Below, in pieces: positions 22,835 to 31,430 of a stretch of DNA of 36,325 bases. Origin of the DNA: Gammaproteobacteria bacterium (lineage in GTDB: Bacteria; Pseudomonadota; Gammaproteobacteria; Chromatiales; Chromatiaceae); the NCBI GenBank assembly GCA_011389885.1, contig JAABTK010000050.1, positions 1 through 36,325 on the forward strand, given 5' to 3'. The notes beneath the pieces are model-generated. The model did no database searches, was not told where the DNA came from, and saw only the letters and a list, made by a program, of their open reading frames with translations. The translations under genes were made by a program, and so were the position numbers. The first letter of the stretch is position 1. Each line of letters starts with the position of its first letter.

Positions 22835-24805
22835 TCAAACCACCCGCTCGTTGCCGCCGTCCACCGGCAGTTGGGCCCCGGTGGTCTTGGCGAACAGGGG
22901 GCCGGCCAGGGCGCAGGCCAGGGCCGCCACGTCGGCGGAGCGGACCTCGGTGTTGAGCAGGTTGTTGCATTTGTATTGTTCCACCGTGAGGCCGTAGTGC
23001 TCGGCCCTTTTGGCCAGCACGGCGTCGGTCCAAATGGCGGTGTCGAACACCGCATTGGGGTGCAGGGTGTTGACGCGGATGCCGAAGGGGCCTAGCTCCA
23101 GCGCGGCCACCCGGGCCAGTTGGGTCTGGCCGGCCTTGGCCACCGAGTAGGCCGCGGCCCCGGGTCCGGGGGCCGGGACGTTTTTGGAGGCGATCATCAC
23201 CACCGCCGGGTTCAGGCCCTGTTTGAGGTAGGGGATGCAGGCCTGGAGAAAACGCTGGTGGGCGCTGAGGTTCACCGCCAGGCTGGTGTCCCAGGTCGCG
23301 GCGGGCAGGTCCTCAATGGTCTCGCTGGCGAAGAAGGCCCCGGCGTTGCTCACCAGGATGTCCAGGCCGCCGAAGGCGCGCACCGTGTCGGCCACGGCAG
23401 TCTGCACCTGGGCCGGGTCGGTTACGTCGCAGACCAGGCCGAGCGCGTCGGGGCCCAGGATTTGCTCGCGAATGGCGGGGTTCAGGTCCACCGCGGCCAC
23501 CGCGGCCCCCTGACCGCGCAGCGCCTCTACGCAGGCCTTGCCGATGCCGCTGGCGGCCCCGGTGACCAAGGCGATTTGGCCCTGAAGCGGCGGCGCGGCG
23601 GCGGCCTTGCGCAGCTTGGCCTGTTCTAGCTCCCAATACTCCACCTCGAAGATGTCCTTCTCGGGCAGGGCGCGCCAGCCGCCCAGGGCCTCGGCGTTGC
23701 GGATGGCTTGAATACTGTGGTCCTTGATGTCGCCGATGATCCCGGCCTCCTGCATACTGCGGCCGAAGCTCAGGGTCCCGAAGCCGGGCCACACCGCCCA
23801 GCAGGGGGCGGGGTTGAGCGGGGTCAGGTTGCCGTCGGTGTGGCAGGCGAAATAGCTTGCGTATTCCCGTTGGTAATAGTCCACCGCGGCCTCCGGGTCC
23901 GCGCCGATCACCACCGGGGTGCGTTTGGTGCGAATGACGTGGTCCGGGGTCAGGGGGCCGCGGCCGGCCAGGTCTTCCACCTGGCTTAGGTTGGAGAAAT
24001 CCACGGAGGCGGGGTCGCGGTCCCAGCGCAGGGTCAGGGCGTGGCCGCGGGCCGCGGAGACGGCCTTGCGGATGCGGGCCAGCATTGGCAGGTCTTGCTG
24101 CGCCTCGACCCGGGCGGGGCTGACGAGGGCGTTGTGGCGGGCCAGGTAGTCCTCGGCCTGGGACACCAGGCGGATCATGCGTTCATAGCTTTCGCGGCCG
24201 TCGTCGGCGAAGCTGAAGATGCCGTGGTTCATTAGCACCAGGCCCTCCAGCTTGGACCAATCCAGCCCCTGGGTCATCTCAAAGACCTTGCGCGCCAGCA
24301 CGAAGCCGGGCATGACATAGGGGATGATGAACACCCGCTCGCCGTAGATTTCGCGAATGCGCGCCTCGCCGCCCGGGGTGTTGCAGACCGTGACCACCGC
24401 GTCCGCGTGGGTGTGGTCCACGAAGCGAAAGGGGATGATGGCGTGCAGGATGGCCTCCACCGAGGGGTTGGGGGCGTTGGGGTCGGTCATGGCCGCACGC
24501 TGGGCGCGCACCATCTCGGTGTCGCCGAGTTCGGGCAGTTGGGCCATGCGCTGCAACACGTCCAATCGCACCGGGGCGAAGCCGGGGGCCTCGATGGTGG
24601 CCAGGTCCCAGCCGCTGCCCTTGACATATAGGACCTCCAGCGGGTCGTCGAACAGGTCGCGGGTCTCGGCCTTGACCGAGGTGTTGCCGCCGCCGTGCAG
24701 CACCAAGTCCGGGTTGCGCCCCAGCAGGCGCGAGGTGTAGACCCGCATGGCTAGCGGGTCGGCTTGGAAGGCGGCGGCTTGTTGATCGTCCCAGAGGCTT
24801 TGCAT
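22835..24805 (-). CDS. Bifunctional class II aldolase / short-chain dehydrogenase
   Basis: A 656-residue fusion protein. The N-terminal half is a class II aldolase/adducin-like domain (LHGGGNTSVK near 38, a metal site in FRFVDHTHADAV near 145, LMNHGIFSF near 224). The C-terminal part, from about 408, is a short-chain dehydrogenase with NAD-binding TGAASGIGKA, SNAGAFF and a YSVAKAG catalytic motif. This architecture is known from L-rhamnose catabolism (rhamnulose-1-phosphate aldolase joined to lactaldehyde dehydrogenase, RhaE/YuxG type). No kinase, isomerase or transporter gene is nearby, so the sugar is uncertain. The start at 24805 (MQSLWDDQQ) follows the family; an upstream frame to 24898 is not protein-like. 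A hairpin lies in its leader. Confidence 0.88.
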   Translation of the reverse strand: MQSLWDDQQAAAFQADPLAMRVYTSRLLGRNPDLVLHGGGNTSVKAETRDLFDDPLEVLYVKGSGWDLATIEAPGFAPVRLDVLQRMAQLPELGDTEMVRAQRAAMTDPNAPNPSVEAILHAIIPFRFVDHTHADAVVTVCNTPGGEARIREIYGERVFIIPYVMPGFVLARKVFEMTQGLDWSKLEGLVLMNHGIFSFADDGRESYERMIRLVSQAEDYLARHNALVSPARVEAQQDLPMLARIRKAVSAARGHALTLRWDRDPASVDFSNLSQVEDLAGRGPLTPDHVIRTKRTPVVIGADPEAAVDYYQREYASYFACHTDGNLTPLNPAPCWAVWPGFGTLSFGRSMQEAGIIGDIKDHSIQAIRNAEALGGWRALPEKDIFEVEYWELEQAKLRKAAAAPPLQGQIALVTGAASGIGKACVEALRGQGAAVAAVDLNPAIREQILGPDALGLVCDVTDPAQVQTAVADTVRAFGGLDILVSNAGAFFASETIEDLPAATWDTSLAVNLSAHQRFLQACIPYLKQGLNPAVVMIASKNVPAPGPGAAAYSVAKAGQTQLARVAALELGPFGIRVNTLHPNAVFDTAIWTDAVLAKRAEHYGLTVEQYKCNNLLNTEVRSADVAALACALAGPLFAKTTGAQLPVDGGNERVV

Positions 24806-24852
24806 GCGGTCGGTCCCCGCGGTTGTGTAGGGTTTCAAATTTGGGCAAACAG

Positions 24853-24871
24853 GGGCCGCATTATGCGGCCC
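24853..24871. promoter_or_regulatory. Perfect hairpin or operator in the aldolase leader
   Basis: GGGCCGCA (24853-24860) and TGCGGCCC (24864-24871) are perfect arms around TTA. They lie 48-66 bases upstream of the aldolase-dehydrogenase start, in the divergent gap shared with the lipoprotein gene. The site could be an operator or an RNA leader structure; the sequence alone does not decide. Confidence 0.3.
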
Positions 24872-24963
24872 GCAGGCCCGCAGGCCAAGCCGGGGCAATT
24901 GCCCAGGGGGCGGCGAGGGGGTAGAGTAGCCGCAACTGCGGTGATACGAGATGCGGTACGAAT

Positions 24964-26064
24964 ATGCGTAATCTGCTTTGGATGCTTGGCCTGCCCTTGC
25001 TCATCGGCTGTCTGCCGGTGGAGTTGTCCACCTCGGAGGACGGGGTGTTCGTGATTCCGCGCCAGGAAGGCTTCTTTCTGTTCGATCCGGCGGATGCGAG
25101 CGCCCAGCGCCTGACCGCCGCCGACTCGGGGCAACCGGCACTGGCCCTGTTTGCGCCCGACGACCGGCGGGTGTTGCTGGTGACTTCCACGGCGGGGACG
25201 ATGATGGGCGCCCAGTCCGCCATCCGCATACTTACGCTCGAAGGCGGGGCCCTGCAAACGGTGGCCGAGGCTTCGAACATGGGCTATGTCCAATGGGGTC
25301 CGCAGGGGCGGCAAATCTCCTATGCGCGGGTGGGCGACAGCGCCCGCGAGCCGCTGGAGGAGAACATGCCGGAGCTGCATTGGGTGGACTTGGAGAGCGG
25401 CGCGGACCAGGTGCTGGCGCATAATGTCGGCAGCCAGCACCGTTGGTTCCCGGACGGAGAGCGGCTGCTGATCTTTCGCGTGCTGAGCAAGCAGGGCGAT
25501 CAGTTCATCGGCCAGCTCGTGGCCCTGAAACCGGGCGGCGAAGAAGAGATCCTGGTGAGCGCCCGCGGCAGCGGTACAGTGATGGACATCGCACCGGACG
25601 GCAACCGCCTGCTGTTTACCGCCAATGCAGCGGCCAAGCCGGGCCAGGAGTTGGAGGGCGCCTCGACCGAGGTCGCCCTGTACGGCTATGACCTGACCAC
25701 GCAAGCGCTCGCCAAGCTGGCCCCGGGGGTCAAGTTCGGTTTCTTCTCGCCGGACGGCAAGCGCATTCTCAGCGGCCGCGAGGCGGACGAAAAGCTGCTG
25801 CTCGAGGTGCGCAATGCGGCGGGCGGCGAGCCCTTGGCAGTGGCCGACGATGGGGTGAGCGAGGCGGGTCCGATGATGCAATCGACGCCGGTCTATCCCG
25901 GGTGGCTGGACGCCGAGCGGATCTATTACCTGGCCCAGCACGCGGTGTACGGGGTCGCGGCGAAAAACCTGGCCCTGACCGTGGTGTCGCTGAACGACCA
26001 GGCCAGGCGCAACCTGCAACCGGCCATCGATGCCGCCATCGAAGCGGCCGCAGTTGCGCAGTGA
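24964..26064 (+). CDS. Beta-propeller (TolB/WD40-like) lipoprotein
   Basis: A 366-residue putative lipoprotein. It has a short hydrophobic signal peptide with lipobox LLIGC (Cys16). The mature part has repeated blades of the PD40/TolB type, for example FAPDDRRVLLV, WGPQGRQISYAR, WFPDGERLLIF, IAPDGNRLLFTA and FSPDGKRILSG, about five or six in all. Such domains usually bind protein or peptide partners in the periplasm. It is followed after 27 bases by a small acidic protein gene, likely the same transcript. No enzyme residues are seen. A role in envelope protein interactions is inferred. Confidence 0.8.
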   Translation: MRNLLWMLGLPLLIGCLPVELSTSEDGVFVIPRQEGFFLFDPADASAQRLTAADSGQPALALFAPDDRRVLLVTSTAGTMMGAQSAIRILTLEGGALQTVAEASNMGYVQWGPQGRQISYARVGDSAREPLEENMPELHWVDLESGADQVLAHNVGSQHRWFPDGERLLIFRVLSKQGDQFIGQLVALKPGGEEEILVSARGSGTVMDIAPDGNRLLFTANAAAKPGQELEGASTEVALYGYDLTTQALAKLAPGVKFGFFSPDGKRILSGREADEKLLLEVRNAAGGEPLAVADDGVSEAGPMMQSTPVYPGWLDAERIYYLAQHAVYGVAAKNLALTVVSLNDQARRNLQPAIDAAIEAAAVAQ

Positions 26065-26091
26065 ATTCATCGAACATTAAGGAACCGGGCA

Positions 26092-26502
26092 ATGAACGGC
26101 AGCAATGAAGAGGGTTCGGGCCAAGGGCTTTCCTTCGAGGAGGTCCCCGCGGCCGACGAGCCGAGCATCGGCGACGAGGTGCATCTCCGCATCCCCGAGG
26201 AATCGACCTTGGAAATGGCGTTCGATCAGCCCACGGTGCAGGATGTGACGCGTCTGCTGGACCAAATCGAAGACCATTTAGGCCGCCTGGAGCTGGACGA
26301 ATATGTGCGCCAGGACCTGTTCAAGGAGGTGAAAGGCGTGCGCCAGCTATTGGCGGACGAAGGCGCCCCGCGCGAACTGCTGCCGATCGCCATGGACACC
26401 GTCACCAAAAAACTGGAGGCGGTGTACGACACCGGCGAAAACGTGCGCCAACTCCTGCCCTGGGCGCAAATGGCCCGCGAGATGGTGAAAGGCCTGTACT
26501 AG
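26092..26502 (+). CDS. Acidic hypothetical protein
   Basis: A 136-residue soluble, strongly acidic protein that I do not recognise. The first 45 residues are Glu/Asp-rich and probably disordered. Residues about 48-130 look helical, with heptad-like spacing (VTRLLDQIEDHLGRLELDEYV, then VKGVRQLLADE). AAGGA stands about ten bases before the ATG, so it is probably expressed. It sits behind the propeller lipoprotein. Its TAG stop is also the first bases of a dispersed repeat (CTAG at 26499-26502), so the repeat may have supplied the stop codon. Confidence 0.75.
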   Translation: MNGSNEEGSGQGLSFEEVPAADEPSIGDEVHLRIPEESTLEMAFDQPTVQDVTRLLDQIEDHLGRLELDEYVRQDLFKEVKGVRQLLADEGAPRELLPIAMDTVTKKLEAVYDTGENVRQLLPWAQMAREMVKGLY

Positions 26503-26856
26503 CGCAGGCGTGCTCAAATAGCGGAAACAACGGCCCTTAGGACCGCAGAGGGCGCGGAGAACCGCAGAGATGATTGCGATTTGATGCGGGTCCCCAAGCT
26601 GGGGCTTGGGGGCCAACGGGTTGCAAGCTCGCGTTTGACGCGCTGTTTGACCAACTGGCGCCTAGGCGCTTTTGGAACGCAGAGCACCCGCAGGACCGCA
26701 CAGACCGACGGCTGTACTTCGGGCGGCCAGGCCAGGCCTTAGCGGCGGACCGGCATCCCCGCCCTGGAACGCGGGGACCGATCAAGCAAGCGTGCCGCTG
26801 CGCCCTCTGCGTTCCTGAATGGCGTCGTTTCCGAGACTTGGGCGCAGCCGCACTAG
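26499..26856. repeat. 358-bp element with inverted CTAG-ended termini
   Basis: The two ends read CTAGCGCAGG inward from 26499 and CTAGTGCGGC inward from 26856. About 42 of the first 57 positions agree when the second is reverse-complemented. Each continues into GCAGAGGGCGC. The right part (26715-26856) matches the repeat at 129-306. Both outer CTAG sequences coincide with TAG stop codons, of the acidic protein on the left and bamD on the right. The interior codes for nothing convincing. This fills the gap 26503-26852 and resembles a miniature inverted-repeat element. Confidence 0.7.
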
Positions 26857-27680
26857 TTCGCGTCCAGCTTCATGGCATCCCACAGCTTGCGGCTCAGGGG
26901 CTTGGCGTCGAGCGCGTCGTCTTGCAGGCTATCGAACACGCCCTGCTCGCGGTTGAGCCGCAGCACCCGCTCGGCATCGGCGGCGAGGTCGTTCATGCCC
27001 AAGCGGGTATAGGCCGCCGCCATCAACTCTAGCGCCGGCTCCACCGCCGGGGTGCGGCTGAAGTTTTTCACCACCTGCCCGGCCCGGTTGGCCGCCGCCA
27101 GATAGGCCCCGCGCTTCATGTAGTAGCGGGCCACCAGCACCTCATGCCGGGCCAGGTTGTTGCGCAGATAGTGCATACGCTTGCGTGCGTCTTCGGCGTA
27201 GGGGCTGTCGGGGAACAGGCGCGCCAACTCGGAGAAGTCCCTGAACGCCTCCATTGAGGCGCCGGGGTCGCGCTGGGCCGCGTCGAGCGGCAGAAAGCGC
27301 TCCAGGAAGCCTAGGGTGCGGTTGAAATTGACGATGCCCTTCAGGTAGTAGGCGTAATCCACGAAGGGGTTGCGCGGATGCAGTTTGATGAAGCGATTGG
27401 CCGCGGCGATGGCCGACTCGGGCTCCTCCGCCTTATAGTAGGCGTAGGCTACGTCGAGTTGCGCCTGCATGGCGTAACGGCCGAAGGGGTAGCTCGCCTC
27501 TAGCTGCTCGTAGTAGTCGATGGCCGTTTGATAGTCGCCGCTGGCGAGGGCCTCGGAGGCCTCGGCGTAGAACTTGTTCGCGCTCCAGTCCTTGGTGACG
27601 TCCGTTTGCTCCTTAAACAGGCCGCAGCCGGCGAGCAGGGAGACCAGGAGGAACAACGAAAAAAAACGAAATGCGCGCAT
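26853..27680 (-). CDS. bamD: Outer membrane assembly lipoprotein BamD
   Basis: A 275-residue lipoprotein of the beta-barrel assembly machine, anchored by Cys19 (LLAGCGLF). Five TPR-like helical pairs follow, with family segments GDYQTAIDYYEQLEASYPFG, NPFVDYAYYLKG and YYMKRGAYLAAANRA. It is longer than the Escherichia coli protein (245), with an extended C-terminus. It is an essential subunit with BamA in gammaproteobacteria. It is divergent from rluD with 72 bases between the start codons, a gene order conserved in this class. Its stop codon is formed by the end of the adjacent repeat element. Confidence 0.95.
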   Translation of the reverse strand: MRAFRFFSLFLLVSLLAGCGLFKEQTDVTKDWSANKFYAEASEALASGDYQTAIDYYEQLEASYPFGRYAMQAQLDVAYAYYKAEEPESAIAAANRFIKLHPRNPFVDYAYYLKGIVNFNRTLGFLERFLPLDAAQRDPGASMEAFRDFSELARLFPDSPYAEDARKRMHYLRNNLARHEVLVARYYMKRGAYLAAANRAGQVVKNFSRTPAVEPALELMAAAYTRLGMNDLAADAERVLRLNREQGVFDSLQDDALDAKPLSRKLWDAMKLDAN

Positions 27681-27752
27681 GGTGGACCCGGGCGTTTGGT
27701 TTCAAGAGATTGGAAGAGCCGCAAGTATACCGCAAAGGCCTTGGTTTTAAAG

Positions 27753-28730
27753 ATGATGCAAAACGAAGAATTGCAGGACCAGCCCCCGCTGCATGCCGAA
27801 GTCGGCCCCGCAGAGGCGGGCAAACGCCTGGATCAGGCGTTGGCGGGGCTGTTTCCGGGGTTTTCCCGCAGTCGCCTGCAGGACTGGGTGCGCCAAGGGC
27901 GGGTGCGGGTGGAGGGCGCGGTGCGCCGCCCGCGGGACAAGGTGCGGATTGGCGAGCGGCTGGTGCTCACCCCCGAATACGCCGACCAAGTGGCGTGCCG
28001 GCCGCAGCCCATCCCGCTGGATATCCGCTTTGAAGACGAGCACCTGCTGGTGGTGAACAAGCCGGCGGGGCTGGTGGTGCATCCGGCGGCCGGCAATCCG
28101 GACGGAACCCTGCAAAACGCCCTCCTGCATCACGATGAGTTCTTGATCCGGCTGCCGCGGGCGGGCATCGTGCATCGGCTGGACAAGGACACCAGCGGCC
28201 TGCTGGTGGTGGCGCGTTCGCCGTTGGCCCACAAGTCGCTGGTGGAACAGCTCCAGGCGCGCAGCGTGAAGCGGGAGTACCTGGCGGTGGCGCAGGGGGT
28301 TTTTACCGGCGGCGGCACGCTCGACGAGCCGATCGGGCGCCACCCCCGCCAGCGCACGCGCATGGCCGTGGTGGCGGACGGCAAGCCGGCGGTGACGCAC
28401 TACCGGGTGCTGGCGCGGTATCGCGGGCATAGCCTGCTGCAAGTGAACCTGGAGACCGGCCGCACCCATCAAATCCGCGTGCATTTGGCCCATATTCGGC
28501 ATCCGCTGGCGGGCGATCCGCAATACGGCGGCCGCCTGCGCCTGCCCAAAGAGGCGGGTGAGCCGCTGCGCCAGGCCCTGCGCGCCTTTAAGCGCCAGGC
28601 CCTGCACGCCCGCCGGTTGGCGCTGATCCACCCGGCGAGCGGGGCGGGGATGGCGTGGGAAATGCCGCCGCCGGCCGATATGCAGGGATTGATCGAAGCG
28701 CTGCGGGCGGATTCGGAGGCGACCGCATGA
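27753..28730 (+). CDS. rluD: 23S rRNA pseudouridine synthase RluD
   Basis: A 325-residue RluA-family pseudouridine synthase, matching RluD in length (326 in Escherichia coli). An S4-like RNA-binding domain occupies about residues 20-80. The catalytic Asp144 is in HRLDKDTSGL, and HQIRVHLAHIRHPLAGD follows. RluD modifies helix 69 of 23S rRNA. The frame is open far upstream, but ATG 27753 (MMQNEEL) fits the family and the divergent bamD promoter region. The usual downstream neighbour pgeF (yfiH) is missing. Confidence 0.94.
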   Translation: MMQNEELQDQPPLHAEVGPAEAGKRLDQALAGLFPGFSRSRLQDWVRQGRVRVEGAVRRPRDKVRIGERLVLTPEYADQVACRPQPIPLDIRFEDEHLLVVNKPAGLVVHPAAGNPDGTLQNALLHHDEFLIRLPRAGIVHRLDKDTSGLLVVARSPLAHKSLVEQLQARSVKREYLAVAQGVFTGGGTLDEPIGRHPRQRTRMAVVADGKPAVTHYRVLARYRGHSLLQVNLETGRTHQIRVHLAHIRHPLAGDPQYGGRLRLPKEAGEPLRQALRAFKRQALHARRLALIHPASGAGMAWEMPPPADMQGLIEALRADSEATA

Positions 28731-28819
28731 AGACCGACCGGCCTGGGCCGCTCGGCTGTGTGCAGGGAAGTTGCGCTCCATCAAAGAATCGTCATTCGCT
28801 CTTGTTTGCTGGGCGCTAA
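28727..28819 (+). other. 30-codon ORF overlapping the rluD stop
   Basis: An ATG at 28727 overlaps the rluD stop (ATGA) exactly where pgeF normally starts, but the frame closes at a TAA after 30 codons (MKTDRPGPLGCV onward). It may be the severed start of a lost pgeF or chance. I do not claim it is expressed. The rest of the gap to 28891 ends in a strong AGGAAGGAG ribosome site for hoxF. Confidence 0.25.
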
Positions 28820-28891
28820 GGGGCTATGTTCTACGGATCAAGCAACAATAAATCCAGCCAAACACCATAGGCCGAAGGAAGGAGCACCCTG

Positions 28892-30700
28892 ATGAGCGCA
28901 CCATCGCCGGAACAGGCGGCGGGCACCCAGCTTGAACGCTGGGGTTCCGATTCTGACAACCTGCTGCAAATGCTGATCGGGGTGCAGGCGGCCCTGGGGC
29001 ATATCCCAGAGGCGGCGATACGTCGCTTCGAGGCGGCGCTCGGCGTGGGCCGCGCCCGGATTGAGGGCCTAATCGGTTTCTACGCCTTCTTGCATCACCG
29101 GCCGCGCGGCCGGTTCGATATCCGGGTGGCGGACAACATCATTGAGCGCATGCGGGGCAGCCGCGAACTGGCCGAGGCCCTGGCCGGGCGGCTCGGTTGT
29201 CCGCCGGGAGAGACGCGGGTGGATGGGCGCTTGAGTCTTGGCTATACGCCTTGCATCGGGATGAGCGATCAGGCCCCGGCGTTGCTGGTGAATGGCTACG
29301 CGATTCCCGCTGTCGAGCATGCGCGACTGGAGCAGGTGGTCGCCCTAGTGGAGGCGAATACCCCGCTGGCGGACTGGCCGCCTGAGCTATTCGAGGTGGC
29401 GTTAAATATACAGCGCAAGGATCTGTTGTTAGAGGCGGCCGTGGAGGACGGCGCTGCGCTGGCCGCGCTCAAGGCGTCGGGGGCGGACGCCCTGATGCAG
29501 GTGTTGGAGGCCTCGGGCTTGCGCGGTCGCGGCGGGGCGGGCTTTGGCCTCGCCAGGAAGTGGGGCTTTTGCCGCCAGGCCCCGGCGGAGGCCAAGCGGC
29601 GGGTGGTGGTCTGTAACGCCGACGAGGGCGAGCCGGGCACCTTCAAGGACCGGGTGCTGATGCAGGATCCGCAACAGGCGGCGCGAATGTTCGAGGGCAT
29701 GACCCTGTGTGCGGGGATGGTCGGCGCGGACAGCGGGTTTTTGTACCTGCGCGGCGAGTATCGCAACCTGTTGGAACCCCTGGAACGCGAGCTGCAACGC
29801 CGGCGCGACGCCGGGCTCTTGGGCAAGAATATCGCTGGCATTGCAGGTTTCGATTTCGATATTGCGATCCACCTGGGGGCCGGGGCCTACATCTGCGGCG
29901 AGGAGTCGGCGCTGATCGAATCGCTGGAGGGCAAGCGGGGCAACCCGCGTGATCGGCCGCCGTTTCCGGTGACCCGCGGTTACCTCGGCCGCCCCACTGT
30001 GGTGAACAATGTGGAGACCTTTATCGCCGCGGCCCTGGTTGCAGTGCAGGGGGCCGATTGGCACCGCGCCCGCGGCACCGAGCACTCCGCCGGAACCAAG
30101 ATCCTGAGCGTCTCCGGCGACTGCGCCCGCCCGGGCATTTACGAATACCCCTTTGGCGTCACCCTGCAACAGATCCTCGACGATTGCGGCGCCGCCGACA
30201 CCCAGGCGGTGCAGATCGCCGGCGCCGCCGGGCGCACGATCCCGCCGGACGAATTCCAGCGCCGGGTGGCGTTTGAGGATTTGGGCACCGCCGGCTCCTT
30301 TATGATCTTCGATCAAAGCCGGGACCTGTTGGAGATGGTGCGCAATTTCAACGATTTCTTCGTCCACGAATCCTGCGGCTTCTGCACCCCCTGTCGGGTG
30401 GGGACTACCCTAATGCAAAAGACCCTGGCCAAGGTCTCCCGCGGCCATGCGGCGCCAATGGACCTGGATACCCTGCGCCGCATCGGCGAGCTGATGCGCC
30501 GCACCAGCCATTGCGGCCTGGGCGCCACGGCCCCCCTGTCGGTATTGGACACCCTGGATAAATTCCCGGCCTTGTACCGCGACCGCCTGTCGGACCGGGG
30601 CTTCGTCCCCGGCTTTGACCTCGACGCCGCGCTGAGCGAGGCCCGGGCCGCCAGCGGGCGCGACGACCCGCGCGCACATTTGGAAGGAGACGGCGTATGA
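28892..30700 (+). CDS. hoxF: NAD-reducing hydrogenase diaphorase subunit HoxF
   Basis: A 602-residue flavoprotein subunit of the soluble bidirectional [NiFe] hydrogenase (group 3d), which transfers electrons between H2 and NAD+. The N-terminal 150 or so residues are NuoE-like. The remainder is NuoF-like, with the FMN/NADH region GLRGRGGAGFGLARKWGF (about 209), NADEGEPGTFKDR, and a [4Fe-4S] site Cys495, Cys498, Cys501 and Cys541. The NuoE-like part lacks the usual [2Fe-2S] cysteines: CIGMSDQAP has Ser where the second Cys is expected, and the first pair is absent. AGGAAGGAG gives a strong ribosome site. The stop overlaps hoxU by four bases. Confidence 0.95.
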   Translation: MSAPSPEQAAGTQLERWGSDSDNLLQMLIGVQAALGHIPEAAIRRFEAALGVGRARIEGLIGFYAFLHHRPRGRFDIRVADNIIERMRGSRELAEALAGRLGCPPGETRVDGRLSLGYTPCIGMSDQAPALLVNGYAIPAVEHARLEQVVALVEANTPLADWPPELFEVALNIQRKDLLLEAAVEDGAALAALKASGADALMQVLEASGLRGRGGAGFGLARKWGFCRQAPAEAKRRVVVCNADEGEPGTFKDRVLMQDPQQAARMFEGMTLCAGMVGADSGFLYLRGEYRNLLEPLERELQRRRDAGLLGKNIAGIAGFDFDIAIHLGAGAYICGEESALIESLEGKRGNPRDRPPFPVTRGYLGRPTVVNNVETFIAAALVAVQGADWHRARGTEHSAGTKILSVSGDCARPGIYEYPFGVTLQQILDDCGAADTQAVQIAGAAGRTIPPDEFQRRVAFEDLGTAGSFMIFDQSRDLLEMVRNFNDFFVHESCGFCTPCRVGTTLMQKTLAKVSRGHAAPMDLDTLRRIGELMRRTSHCGLGATAPLSVLDTLDKFPALYRDRLSDRGFVPGFDLDAALSEARAASGRDDPRAHLEGDGV

Positions 30701-31416
30701 TCGAGCACTTCAGCCTGGACGGGAAAAGGATCCCCTTTCAGCCCGGCCAGACCATTATGGACGCCGCCATGCAGGCCGGGGAATACATCCCCCACCTCTG
30801 CCACAACCCGGAATTCCGGCCCCGCGGCAGTTGCCGGCTCTGCGTGGTGCGCGCCAACGGCCGCTCCGTGGCCGCCTGCACCTCGCCCGCCCGGGAAGGC
30901 CTGGAGGTGGAGAGCGACACCCCCGATATCCAGGCCGACCGCCGCAGCCTGCTGCAAATGCTGTTCGTGGAGGGCAACCACCTCTGCCCCGCTTGCGAAA
31001 AGAGCGGCAACTGCCAGCTCCAGGCGGTGGCCTATTACTGCGGCATGCTGGCCCCGGACTTCACGCACCTGTATCCGGTGCGGGAATTGGACGGGTCGCA
31101 TCCCGACTTCGTGCTCGACTTCAACCGCTGCATCCTGTGCGAACTCTGCGTGCGGGCCAGTCGCGACGCAGACGCCAAGGGCGTCTTCGGCATCAGCGGC
31201 CGCGGCATCGGGGCGCACCTGATCGTCAACGCCCCCAGCGGCAAGCTCGGCGACACCGACTTTGACCCGCACGACCGGGCCGCCCAGGTCTGCCCGGTGG
31301 GCGCTATCCTGCCCAAGCACAAGGGCTATGACGTACCCATCGGCCGCCGCATTTACGACCGCAAGCCGGTGAGCCTGGTCGGCGACGTGGCCGATCACCA
31401 AGAAGATATGAGCTGA
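30697..31416 (+). CDS. hoxU: NAD-reducing hydrogenase diaphorase subunit HoxU
   Basis: A 239-residue iron-sulfur subunit homologous to the N-terminus of NuoG. A [2Fe-2S] site is visible at Cys35, 46, 49 and 61 (LCHNPEF, GSCRLC, AACTSP). The His/Cys-ligated cluster follows in GNHLCPACEKSGNCQ (His95, Cys97, 100, 106), and then a further cluster with Cys145, 148, 151 and Cys199 (FNRCILCELC, QVCPVGA). It relays electrons between HoxF and the hydrogenase module. It overlaps hoxF by ATGA, and hoxY starts 14 bases later with GAAGGAGG in between. Confidence 0.95.
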   Translation: MIEHFSLDGKRIPFQPGQTIMDAAMQAGEYIPHLCHNPEFRPRGSCRLCVVRANGRSVAACTSPAREGLEVESDTPDIQADRRSLLQMLFVEGNHLCPACEKSGNCQLQAVAYYCGMLAPDFTHLYPVRELDGSHPDFVLDFNRCILCELCVRASRDADAKGVFGISGRGIGAHLIVNAPSGKLGDTDFDPHDRAAQVCPVGAILPKHKGYDVPIGRRIYDRKPVSLVGDVADHQEDMS

Positions 31417-31430
31417 AGGAGGGCGACCCC

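Noticed and set aside
26499-26856. Insertion sequence with a transposase
   Set aside because: The 358-bp unit has inverted ends but no credible coding frame, so only a non-autonomous repeat is claimed.
28755-28775. Possible sigma-54 promoter before hoxF (TGTGCAGGGAAGTTGC region)
   Set aside because: The invariant GG of the -24 element is missing and the spacing to TTGC fits poorly.
28892-29350. Separate hoxE gene
   Set aside because: The NuoE-like segment is in frame and continuous with hoxF, and no other NuoE-like frame is nearby.
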